This document shows positions 14,571-21,375 of a stretch of 30,404 bases of DNA, one piece after another (positions within the stretch are counted from its first letter, which is position 1; every line of letters begins with the position of its first letter). The position numbers and the translations under genes were made by a program. Under the pieces are notes generated by a model, which was given only the letters and a program-made list of their open reading frames with translations, was not told the origin of the DNA and did no database searches. This stretch comes from JAMCZC01 sp964364925 (GTDB taxonomy: Bacteria > Patescibacteriota > Microgenomatia > Levybacterales > UBA12049): NCBI GenBank assembly GCA_964364925.1, contig CAYIOB010000003.1:1-30404 (forward strand). Reading direction: 5' to 3'.

Positions 14571-15285
14571 TTATTTTTTTAAACTCGTCGTAGCCTCGGG
14601 GGTTTATAAGCTGCCGGCCGTTTACAAAAAAAGTTGGAGTTGAATTGATGCCGATTGCGGTTGCTTGGTTTTGAGAGTTCGCAACATAGTTTTTGGCCTC
14701 ATTGGAATTCATATCCTTTTCGAATTTATCGATATCAAGCCCTAATTTTTTTGCGTACGCAACAAATGTTTCGGCCGCGCTGTCGGTTTGCGCCCAGGAA
14801 GTTTGTGTTTGAAAAAGCAGGTCGTGCATTTCCCAAAATTTGCCTTGAAGGTTTGCGGCATAAGCGGCTTGGGAAGCAATCATTGCGTTTTTATGAATGC
14901 TTGTTAAGGGAAAAAATCTGTAAGCAAAATATATTTTATCGCCAAAATCACTAAAAAGCTGTTTTATAAGCGGGTAATAGGCGGCGCAAGCCGGGCATTG
15001 GAAATCCGAATATTCAATTAAAGCTACTTTTGCTTTTGACGAGCCTTTTGTAATGTCGCTTTTTGAAATTGGAGGAGCTTTAATTCCCAAAGAAGACGAA
15101 GATCCGGGAGAGCCTGCAAGCTTAATCAGTCCGGCTATGGAAATTACTACGACTAAAACAGCTCCAACGATTATCCCAACTTTTTTATATAAAGCGTTTC
15201 TTTTTTCGCGTTCGGCTTTCTCCTGCCATTCTTGTTTTTTAAGCTCTCGTTTCTCTTTTTTGGTTAATCTTTGAGCATTTTCCAT
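14545..15285 (-). CDS. DsbA/DsbG-like membrane-anchored thiol oxidoreductase
   Basis: 246 aa. The N-terminus is very basic (~1-35), then a TM helix (~36-57), placing the catalytic domain outside. The thioredoxin-fold domain starts near residue 80. The active site is C97-P-A-C100 in YSDFQCPAC, and a cis-Pro loop STPTFFVNG lies near 218. It is probably the disulfide donor for secreted proteins and is re-oxidised by the overlapping VKOR gene product. The WxL-like proteins in this window contain cysteine pairs and are plausible substrates (inference). The start is ATG 15285, only 7 bp after a -10-like box. Confidence 0.92.
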   Translation of the reverse strand: MENAQRLTKKEKRELKKQEWQEKAEREKRNALYKKVGIIVGAVLVVVISIAGLIKLAGSPGSSSSLGIKAPPISKSDITKGSSKAKVALIEYSDFQCPACAAYYPLIKQLFSDFGDKIYFAYRFFPLTSIHKNAMIASQAAYAANLQGKFWEMHDLLFQTQTSWAQTDSAAETFVAYAKKLGLDIDKFEKDMNSNEAKNYVANSQNQATAIGINSTPTFFVNGRQLINPRGYDEFKKIIGDELNKK

Positions 15286-15292
15286 AAAGACA

Positions 15293-15321
15293 ATAATCGC
15301 ACTTTATTAAGTAATTTTCAA
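15293..15321 (-). promoter_or_regulatory. Promoter of the dsbA-VKOR operon (leaderless)
   Basis: On the minus strand TTGAAA, a 17-bp spacer and GATTAT, then 7 bp to the ATG at 15285. Confidence 0.5.
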
Positions 15322-15329
15322 TAGGGAAG

Positions 15330-15515
15330 TTATATTTTGTTTTTTTTTCTGATTCCTGTTAAGACTATGACAGCTCCTGTTCCGCCGATAAAAACTCCCA
15401 AGGAGCCTAACTCTCCTCGTTGAGCTACCACTCCTTCTGCTAGCGTAAGAGCACCAAGACTTGAAATAACACTGCCTGTTCTAATTAATATTTTTGATTG
15501 TATTTTTTTTTCCAT
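15330..15515 (-). CDS. Putative 61-aa membrane protein beginning at a tRNA 3' end
   Basis: 61 aa: basic N-terminus, two hydrophobic segments (~11-30 and ~36-55) and a basic tail (RKKNKI). This positive-hydrophobic-positive layout looks like a real small membrane protein. The ATG lies one base after the tRNA-Pro discriminator, so no ribosome-binding site is possible except within the tRNA. No alternative ATG exists inside the frame. Expression might come from read-through of the tRNA transcript. Family unknown; it could also be a chance frame. Confidence 0.45.
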   Translation of the reverse strand: MEKKIQSKILIRTGSVISSLGALTLAEGVVAQRGELGSLGVFIGGTGAVIVLTGIRKKNKI

Positions 15516-15516
15516 G

Positions 15517-15588
15517 TCGGAGTGGAAGGAATTGAACCTTCTATCTCTTCGTCCCGAACGAAGCGTGATACCGATTCACTACACTCCG
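15517..15588 (-). tRNA. tRNA-Pro (anticodon CGG)
   Basis: Cloverleaf by eye: acceptor CGGAGTG/CACTCCG, D stem GTGA/TCAC with a short GG-containing loop, anticodon stem CTTCG/CGAAG with loop TTCGGGA (anticodon CGG, G37), T stem GAAGG/CCTTC with loop TTCAATT. CCA is not encoded. Confidence 0.9.
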
Positions 15589-15594
15589 CTTTTG

Positions 15595-15666
15595 TACCCT
15601 CGAGGGGAATTGAACCTCTATCTTGCCCTTAGGACGGGCCTGCTCTATCCGTTGAGCTACGAGGGC
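15595..15666 (-). tRNA. tRNA-Arg (anticodon CCT)
   Basis: Acceptor GCCCTCG/CGAGGGT (a G-U first pair), D stem GCTC/GAGC with AACGGATA loop, anticodon loop GTCCTAA (anticodon CCT), T loop TTCAATT with one mismatch in the T stem. The anticodon stem has one G-A mismatch and position 32 is G, both slightly unusual. CCA is not encoded. It lies 6 bp upstream of tRNA-Pro in transcription order. Confidence 0.85.
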
Positions 15667-15671
15667 TTGAA

Positions 15672-15700
15672 TTGTATTTTAGCACAACTAACGATACAAT
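15672..15700 (+). promoter_or_regulatory. Sortase promoter (leaderless)
   Basis: TTGTAT, a 17-bp spacer, TACAAT, then 7 bp to a GTG start at 15708. The TTG that could open a longer frame is itself the -35 box, which argues against it as a start codon. Confidence 0.6.
15676..15681 (-). promoter_or_regulatory. -10 box of the tRNA-Arg/tRNA-Pro unit
   Basis: TAAAAT with an upstream TGC (extended -10) lies 9 bp before the tRNA-Arg 5' end. It overlaps the spacer region of the divergent sortase promoter, so the two promoters share DNA. Confidence 0.4.
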
Positions 15701-15707
15701 AAAAAAT

Positions 15708-16433
15708 GTGACCAAGACAGAGATTATACGCTATCTTATACTCCGCTCCATTGGCAATTTTTTGGTTTTATTTGCAGTTTTCGGTGTTGTGGCAACTTTC
15801 GGGCCGGCTCTTTACTACGAAATTTCTTTTAAAATAGTTCAGGCCAGGGGAGTTCATTACCAGGTTTATGAACCAAAGGAAACGACATCGCCCTTGGGAG
15901 AAATTCTAAAACAGCAAAAAATTGGCTCAATTAAAGTTTATAATGGCGGATTCGCAGATGTTTTGGCAGGGCCAAAGGAGCAAATCTTGATACCTAGCGA
16001 TACATCTTTTAGTATTTTGATACCAAAAATTGGGGCAAACGCCAGAGTTTTTGCCAACATTGACGCTTCGAATGAAAACGAATTTCTGCCAATACTGCAA
16101 AAAGGAGTTGCGCACGCAAAGGGAACTGTTTTTCCCGGAATGAAAGGAAATATCTATCTCTTTGCACATTCAACTGATAGTTTCTGGAATGTCGGGCGCT
16201 ATAATGCTATTTTTTATCTCTTGAAAGATCTGCAGCCGGGCGATGATGTGGTAGTCTTTTTTCAAAATAAAAGACATAATTATGTGGTTACAGGTTCAAA
16301 AGTAGTTGATTCAACAGATGTTTCATATATTGTAGATGCGCAAAATCAAGGCGCGGAAATCTTAATTCTTCAAACCTGCTGGCCGCCGGGAACGACTTGG
16401 AAGAGATTGTTTGTTTTCGCCAAACCAAAGTAA
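15708..16433 (+). CDS. Sortase-family transpeptidase
   Basis: About 241 aa from GTG 15708; an in-frame TTG at 15672 lies in the -35 box. One N-terminal TM helix (~10-32) anchors it. The sortase barrel has the catalytic His in IYLFAHST, the catalytic Cys in ILQTC and the Arg in TTWKRL. Sortases cleave a C-terminal sorting signal and join the protein to the wall or to another protein. It resembles class D/E-type enzymes; I cannot settle the class. No clear LPxTG substrate is encoded in this window. The gene faces the PEGA gene and is divergent from the tRNA pair. Confidence 0.9.
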   Translation: MTKTEIIRYLILRSIGNFLVLFAVFGVVATFGPALYYEISFKIVQARGVHYQVYEPKETTSPLGEILKQQKIGSIKVYNGGFADVLAGPKEQILIPSDTSFSILIPKIGANARVFANIDASNENEFLPILQKGVAHAKGTVFPGMKGNIYLFAHSTDSFWNVGRYNAIFYLLKDLQPGDDVVVFFQNKRHNYVVTGSKVVDSTDVSYIVDAQNQGAEILILQTCWPPGTTWKRLFVFAKPK

Positions 16434-16439
16434 TGCCAC

Positions 16440-16513
16440 AAATACTACCAATAAGTACCAATAATTCAATATTTAAATATTTGCGTATTTGATATTTGTA
16501 GTATTGGTAGTAT
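16440..16513. terminator. Inverted repeat between convergent sortase and PEGA genes
   Basis: Arms AATACTACCAAT (16440-16451) and ATTGGTAGTATT (16502-16513) enclose ~50 AT-rich bases. A bidirectional terminator role is possible. The right arm and its left flank match, inverted, a 21-base stretch just after ndk (about 13997-14017), so this is also a dispersed repeat. Confidence 0.35.
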
Positions 16514-17728
16514 TTACTTAAGGCCTACGGTGTAGAGGTTGGGAGCGGTATTAAGATTGCCGAGGTCTGTTAAAATAACTACTCTTGAACCGTCCGACCA
16601 GGGAAAAACATAAGAATCAACAAAAGGCCCCGCGTAAATGGTTGTCTGATTGCCTGCGTCATATTCCATAATATCGATTTTATTGCTGCGGTTATAAATT
16701 AAATGTTTTGAGTCCGGAAACCACATTATCGGAGAAGGCGAGTAAAGATTTAAATTATCCGAGTTTGGTAAAGAGTCAGCTATTTTATAGTTTCTGTCTT
16801 CTTTTATGTCATAAGCATAAAGAGAACCTTTCCGAATGTTTCTGACCTCCGGGGTTGAATCCGTACCAATTAGCCTTGGAGTTATAATTAGCGGAAGCTC
16901 TGCGGATATTGATGCAATATAAAGTATTTTTGTTTCGTCGGGTGACCATTCGATAACCCTGAAACCGGATAGCACAATAGCTTTCAGCGGCTTGGGAAGG
17001 CCGTCGGTTAAGGACTTTTCCTTATCTGTTTTTTGTTTATCCCAAGCGGCATTTACGCTTTCCATAGTTTCTGTTACATCCTGAGGGCTTTGATTAAACC
17101 CGTTTGTCTTAAGAAGGTAAGTTGTTGTCGAAAGGACTCCCGGGATGCTTGCAAGAAGCTCGGAGCCGTCAGGAGACCACTGGAGCTTTGCCTTGGAAAA
17201 AGCATTAATTGTATCGTTAATTATTTGGTTTGAGGAACTTTGCAGAGTTAGAATCGGCCTTACGGTTGTGTCTAAAATATAAATACCGTTTTTGGCTGCG
17301 GATTGGGAGGCAACCGTATAGGCAATTTTCGTGCGGGAAGGGTCAAGGACAGGAGTTTGAACGCCTATATTAGTTATACTCTCAAGTTTTGGGGCGGTAG
17401 GGAATAAAAGGGCATCGGCCTTAGTTACAACCTCATTTTTTATTATTAAGGTTTTTTGCCAAGGCAAATAGCCTTCTTTAACAATTTTTACGTCATAAGT
17501 GCCCGGGGCAAGGTTTATCGTATTGGCTGTTGCCGTTGTCAAATGGCCATTTACAAAGACTTGGGCTCCGTCCGGGCTGCTTGTAGCAACCAACAGGCCT
17601 GTTCCCGACAGGTTTGGAACTCCCTTGCCAAAATCAAAGCGATAGCCCCTTCCATAAAAGACAACAAGTGCTGTAGCGGTAAGCATAAAAAGGAGAATTA
17701 GCGCGGAAATAATTATTTGTTTTTTCAC
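16514..17728 (-). CDS. PEGA-domain protein with C-terminal beta-propeller
   Basis: 404 aa. An N-terminal TM helix (~5-25) anchors it outside. A PEGA domain (~42-112) follows, with the signature SSPDGAQVFVNG and LAPGTYDVKIVKEGYLPW. From ~115 to the end, TolB/WD40-like propeller repeats are marked by W(S/F)PD motifs (WSPDGSELL, WSPDETKIL, WFPDSKHLI). PEGA domains are common on CPR cell surfaces, where they probably bind partners or wall; the ligand is unknown. The GTG start at 17728 sits 8 bp from a canonical TATAAT box. It is monocistronic and convergent with the sortase. Confidence 0.88.
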   Translation of the reverse strand: MKKQIIISALILLFMLTATALVVFYGRGYRFDFGKGVPNLSGTGLLVATSSPDGAQVFVNGHLTTATANTINLAPGTYDVKIVKEGYLPWQKTLIIKNEVVTKADALLFPTAPKLESITNIGVQTPVLDPSRTKIAYTVASQSAAKNGIYILDTTVRPILTLQSSSNQIINDTINAFSKAKLQWSPDGSELLASIPGVLSTTTYLLKTNGFNQSPQDVTETMESVNAAWDKQKTDKEKSLTDGLPKPLKAIVLSGFRVIEWSPDETKILYIASISAELPLIITPRLIGTDSTPEVRNIRKGSLYAYDIKEDRNYKIADSLPNSDNLNLYSPSPIMWFPDSKHLIYNRSNKIDIMEYDAGNQTTIYAGPFVDSYVFPWSDGSRVVILTDLGNLNTAPNLYTVGLK

Positions 17729-17736
17729 TAAATCGG

Positions 17737-17765
17737 ATTATACAGACTAATAATGGCTCTTGCAA
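17737..17765 (-). promoter_or_regulatory. Promoter of the PEGA gene (leaderless)
   Basis: TTGCAA, a 17-bp spacer, perfect TATAAT, then 8 bp to the GTG at 17728. This is the clearest promoter in the window. Confidence 0.75.
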
Positions 17766-17877
17766 GATGGCAGGTTAGGGGATTATAATCGATTTTATCC
17801 AAAGCAAAAATAAAATTTTTGATAGAGTAACAATATATTTTGATATAGTTAGAATAAACTCAAATCTCAAACTAGGA

Positions 17878-17998
17878 ACAGATAGCTTGATGTTGGAAGT
17901 GAGAAGTTGGATCTTGATGTCTAGAAATCTTGAAATCAAGAATTCAAGCTCAAGAAAATCGCATTTCTAACTTCAAGAAATCCAAGGATTCGGATTTT
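17878..17998. repeat. Imperfect inverted repeat upstream of mreB
   Basis: GAAGTTGGATCTTGATGT and AAATCTTGAAATCAAGAATT on one side pair imperfectly with the CTAACTTCAAGAAATCC side. It is related to the longer palindrome at 11737-11958. Any mreB promoter upstream of it (candidate TTGATA near 17819) would give a leader carrying this hairpin. Confidence 0.6.
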
Positions 17999-18006
17999 TA
18001 TTAAAT

Positions 18007-19023
18007 ATGCTTTCTAAACGAATAGGAATTGATTTGGGAACCGCCAATACGCTTGTTTATCTGGCAGGAGAAGGTATCGTTTTAAACGAGCCGACTGTTG
18101 TTGCTGTGACTGCCGAAGAAAACAGAGTTGTGGCTGTCGGCAGGGAAGCAAAGGATATGCTTGGCCGAACTCCGGGTAATATTGTCGCTATGAGGCCTCT
18201 TCGAGACGGAGTAATTGCAGACTATACGATTACCGAAGCAATGCTCTCGTATTTTATCGACAAAGCCGCAGGCAAATCCCGCTTTTTTAAACCCGAAGTT
18301 ATGGTTTGCATCCCTTCGGGGGTTACTCAGGTTGAAAGAAGAGCGGTTTTGGATGCAACAATGTCTGCCGGAGCAAAAGTGGCTTACCTTATAGACGAGC
18401 CTTTGGCCGCTGCAATAGGCGCCAAAATACCTATTGCTCAGGCTGCGGGGCATATGGTTGTTGATATTGGCGGAGGCTCTACCGAGGCTGCCGTTATTTC
18501 TTTGGGCGGGGTTGTAGTCCATCATTCGGTAAGAGTCGGCGGAAATAAAATCGACGAGGCAATTGCCAATTACACAAAGAAAAAATTTAACCTTCTTATT
18601 GGTGAGAGAACTTCCGAAGAGATAAAAATTAACATGGGCAACGCGCTTGTTGACGACAAAAAGGCGGCAGAAGAGAAAAAGATTGAAATAAGAGGAAGAG
18701 ACAGCGTAACCGGATTGCCAAGAACAATAGAGTTAACAGAGGCGTTGGTTAACGAAGCAATCTATCCTGTTTTAATAGATATTATTCAAGCGGTCAAAGG
18801 AGTTTTAGAACAAACGCCTCCGGAGTTGGCAAGTGACATTATTGATAAAGGGGTTGTCATGTCGGGCGGCACATCTTTATTAAATAATTTTGATAAGTTA
18901 ATGACAAGGGTTACAGGGGTTCCTTGTCACGTGGCGGAAGATGCGCTTTTGTGTGTTGTCAGGGGGACGGGAGTTGCTCTTGAAAATATCGAGCTTTACA
19001 AAAGAAGCATAGCGAGAAAGTAA
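18007..19023 (+). CDS. mreB: Rod-shape protein MreB
   Basis: 338 aa, full length for MreB, an actin-like ATPase that organises wall synthesis under the membrane. ATP-binding motifs: phosphate 1 GIDLGTANT near the N-terminus, phosphate 2 DIGGGSTEAAV (~153-163) and the adenosine motif MSGGTSLL (~292-299). IDEPLAAAIGA is also conserved. The ATG at 18007 follows an AT-rich hairpin leader without a Shine-Dalgarno sequence. No mreC, mreD or rodA follow; a 370-bp gap separates it from a glycosyltransferase cluster, so it appears to be an isolated gene. Confidence 0.97.
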   Translation: MLSKRIGIDLGTANTLVYLAGEGIVLNEPTVVAVTAEENRVVAVGREAKDMLGRTPGNIVAMRPLRDGVIADYTITEAMLSYFIDKAAGKSRFFKPEVMVCIPSGVTQVERRAVLDATMSAGAKVAYLIDEPLAAAIGAKIPIAQAAGHMVVDIGGGSTEAAVISLGGVVVHHSVRVGGNKIDEAIANYTKKKFNLLIGERTSEEIKINMGNALVDDKKAAEEKKIEIRGRDSVTGLPRTIELTEALVNEAIYPVLIDIIQAVKGVLEQTPPELASDIIDKGVVMSGGTSLLNNFDKLMTRVTGVPCHVAEDALLCVVRGTGVALENIELYKRSIARK

Positions 19024-19356
19024 AATTGTTGAATTGTTCTATTGTTTGATTGCTATATTAATTTGTAATGCTAAGTAATTTCAGCAATTTTAACAATTTA
19101 CCAATTTAACAATGAATTAATAAATGGTAAATGGCAGATGTTAAATGATGAATTATTTTATATCCTATAATCTTGTTACTTAAAATTTCGAACCTATGAA
19201 TTTTCATATTTTCATGAAAATTTTCACGGACAATAAGATTTATAGTAATTAGATTATGAAGGTAATAAAAACAATCAGTTTTTTGAGCACGTAAGAGTAA
19301 GGTTTAAGATGAAATATTGCATACTAAATATGTTCAAAATGGGTAAAATAGCAAAA
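19024..19356. other. Intergenic region after mreB
   Basis: No gene seen. It starts with an ATTGTTCTATTGT stretch shared with the leuS-comEA gap, then an AAATGGTAAATGG-type repeat (about 19125-19150). At 19208-19221 ATTTTCATGAAAAT is a perfect 14-base palindrome, overlapped by TGAAAATTTTCA; these could be an operator or a weak hairpin. The rest is plain AT-rich sequence. Confidence 0.5.
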
Positions 19357-19385
19357 TTTATAGAAAAAGTAAACTGCCTTATAGT
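19357..19385 (+). promoter_or_regulatory. Promoter of the WecG/TagA gene (leaderless)
   Basis: TTTATA, a 17-bp spacer, TATAGT, then 8 bp to the ATG at 19394. Confidence 0.5.
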
Positions 19386-19393
19386 AAATTAAG

Positions 19394-20113
19394 ATGGAAA
19401 ACAAAATATTTTTGCTCGGAGTAGGGTTTAATAACTTAAAAATCAAAGAAGTCCTAGAGTTAATGATAAAAGGCCTAAAAAAAAATGAAGAAAAGTACTA
19501 TGTTGTAACCCCTAACCCCGAAATTTTAGTGCTTGCCGATAGTGATTCCAACTATAAGAAAGTCCTCAATGGTGCAAAATTGGCCTTGCCGGATGGCATT
19601 GGGATAATGATGGTGTCTAGGTTACTCTCGAAACCATTAAAGGAGAGAATACACGGGGTAGACCTCATGGAAAGGTTATGCAAGGAGTTATCAAAACGGC
19701 CTATAACGGTGGGATTTCTTGGAGGAGGCCCTAACGTAGCAGAATTAACTGCCGAGTGCTTACGTGTAAAATACCCCGGACTAAAAATTAATTTTACAGA
19801 AACAGAGTGGAATTTTGAAAAAAAATACCCCGAAACAGATATCCTATTTGTTGCCTTTGGGTCTCCGAAACAGGAAATTTGGATTGCGGAAAATCTTTCA
19901 AGGCTTCCGGTTAAAGTCGCAATCGGAGTTGGGGGAGCTTTTGATTTTGTCAGCGGAAAAGTCAGACGCGCTCCAAAATTCATCAGAAAATCGGGCTTGG
20001 AATGGCTGTTCCGTCTCATAATCCAGCCCCGGAGAATAAAAAGACAGCTAAGGCTTATCAAATTCATTTTTTTGGTTTGCCAAGTCAGACTTGGTTTGTC
20101 AAGTCAGACTTGA
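19394..20113 (+). CDS. WecG/TagA/CpsF-family (GT26) glycosyltransferase
   Basis: 239 aa, typical length for GT26. Motifs: TPNPEILVLA, LPDGIGIMM with the conserved Asp, ERIHGVDLM, GFLGGGP, VAFGSPKQEIWI, GVGGAFDFVSG and a basic C-terminal region (EWLFRLIIQPRRIKRQ) that helps membrane binding. Family members add N-acetylmannosamine-type sugars to a lipid-linked GlcNAc, in teichoic-acid linkage units or polysaccharides. Its substrate here is unknown. The last ~10 residues are encoded by two tandem palindromes, with the stop codon inside the second, so the natural end may have been altered. It heads the glycosyltransferase cluster. Confidence 0.93.
   Translation: MENKIFLLGVGFNNLKIKEVLELMIKGLKKNEEKYYVVTPNPEILVLADSDSNYKKVLNGAKLALPDGIGIMMVSRLLSKPLKERIHGVDLMERLCKELSKRPITVGFLGGGPNVAELTAECLRVKYPGLKINFTETEWNFEKKYPETDILFVAFGSPKQEIWIAENLSRLPVKVAIGVGGAFDFVSGKVRRAPKFIRKSGLEWLFRLIIQPRRIKRQLRLIKFIFLVCQVRLGLSSQT
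20080..20113 (+). repeat. Two tandem palindromes at the end of the GT26 gene
   Basis: CAAGTCAGACTTG occurs at 20081-20093 and 20100-20112, 19 bp apart. Each is a perfect 6-bp stem around a single A, extended by one more pair. The TGA stop is in the right arm of the second copy. Confidence 0.9.
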
Positions 20114-20140
20114 TTTGCAAAGAGAAATTTAAGATAAAAA

Positions 20141-20149
20141 TGGTATAAT
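20141..20149 (+). promoter_or_regulatory. Extended -10 promoter of the GT4 operon (leaderless)
   Basis: TGGTATAAT ends 8 bp before the ATG at 20158. A good -35 at normal spacing is not seen (TTGCAA is 23 bp away), consistent with an extended -10 promoter. Confidence 0.55.
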
Positions 20150-20157
20150 TCAATTTA

Positions 20158-21375
20158 ATGAGAATTTTATATCTTCAGATGTTTCCGCTTTTTGGTTCGG
20201 GTTCCGGAACTTATGCCCGGGAGCTTGCCAAGGAAGTAGCGCAAAGACACAAAGTTGCCATGGTTGTACCTGATAAAAGAAAAATAGAAGGCGTAAAAAT
20301 CTACTCCGTTTCGCTTCCGGTTAAAATTGCTTTTACCGGTCATCCGGAGTGGCCTGATGTAAAACTGTATACAAAAGTTTCCGGAAAGGAACTATCGGCC
20401 AATTACCTTGCTTATTTTAGAACAGTTGTTGAAGCGGTTGATGATTTTGAGCCTGATATTATTCATGTTCATCATTTAATGCCTTTAACCTGGATTGCCA
20501 GGTTTATTAAAATAGCTTATGGGTTAAATTATATTGTTACAGTTCACGGCTCGGAGCTGCCGACCCTCGAAAGTGACAAGAGGTACCCTTACTTAACCGA
20601 AGAGGCACTGCTTAAAGCAAGAAGAATCGTGCCTAACAGTTATTGGACTAAAGAATGGATGGAAGAGATTTTCACAAATAGATTCAATAAGCAAACAAGA
20701 GTTATTCCCGGAGGAGTAGATTTATCAATGTTTCCCGAGACGATGGATTTAAACGGTATAGACAGAAAATATGGTCTTAAAGGAAAAAAATTGGTCTTTT
20801 TCTCCGGAAAGCTGACGAAATATAAAGGAGTTAGATATTTAATTTCAGCTGCAAAAAATATAGATGCAATAATTGGAATTGCGGGAGACGGACCGGAGCG
20901 AAAACATCTTGAAAGCTTGGTTAAAGAACTCAATCTTAAAAACGTCCGTTTTTTCGGATTTATTGATAATCACGACCTTATAAAGCTCTATTACCGGGCA
21001 GACGTTTGTGTTGTTCCAAGCGTTTGGGATGAGCCTTTGGGCTTGGTGGTTCTTGAGGCTATGGCAACAAAAACGCCGGTTGTAGTTACCAGAAAAGGCG
21101 GCATTCCGCTGGCTGTAAAAGAAGGCGTAAACGGTTTTTTTGTCAGACCAAGAAATTCAAAAGAAATCGCAGAGAAAGTTAATATTTTATTAAAAGATGA
21201 TGCTTTGAGAATAAAAATGGGAAGCAAAGCCAGGCAAACCATAGTTGAGCGCTTTACTTGGGAAAAAGTTGCTCATAGATATGAATTGATGTACCGCGAA
21301 TTCAGGAAAAAAGAACAAAAAATAGAAGCAGGACCCTTGAACACTTTTTTTAATAAGATTTTTTTAGGAAAATGA
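20158..21375 (+). CDS. GT4-family glycosyltransferase
   Basis: 405 aa, GT-B fold. The N-terminal acceptor half has the Gly-rich loop (FGSGSGTYARELA) and HVHHLMPL. The C-terminal donor half has FSGKLTKYKGV, IAGDGPER, VRFFGF and the E-x7-E motif EPLGLVVLEA, followed by PVVVTRKGGIP. It transfers a sugar from a nucleotide-sugar donor, probably onto a lipid-linked glycan at the cytoplasmic membrane face. The donor cannot be told. It is first in a three-gene operon with 4-bp ATGA overlaps, 44 bp after the GT26 gene. Confidence 0.93.
   Translation: MRILYLQMFPLFGSGSGTYARELAKEVAQRHKVAMVVPDKRKIEGVKIYSVSLPVKIAFTGHPEWPDVKLYTKVSGKELSANYLAYFRTVVEAVDDFEPDIIHVHHLMPLTWIARFIKIAYGLNYIVTVHGSELPTLESDKRYPYLTEEALLKARRIVPNSYWTKEWMEEIFTNRFNKQTRVIPGGVDLSMFPETMDLNGIDRKYGLKGKKLVFFSGKLTKYKGVRYLISAAKNIDAIIGIAGDGPERKHLESLVKELNLKNVRFFGFIDNHDLIKLYYRADVCVVPSVWDEPLGLVVLEAMATKTPVVVTRKGGIPLAVKEGVNGFFVRPRNSKEIAEKVNILLKDDALRIKMGSKARQTIVERFTWEKVAHRYELMYREFRKKEQKIEAGPLNTFFNKIFLGK

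Noticed and set aside
15672..15707. Longer sortase start at TTG 15672
   Set aside because: That TTG is part of a well-spaced -35 box, and the GTG at 15708 sits where leaderless starts occur elsewhere.
18082..18525. 147-aa frame antisense to mreB
   Set aside because: Complementary shadow of a strongly conserved gene.
19552..20067. 171-aa frame antisense to the GT26 gene
   Set aside because: Complementary shadow of a gene with clear family motifs.
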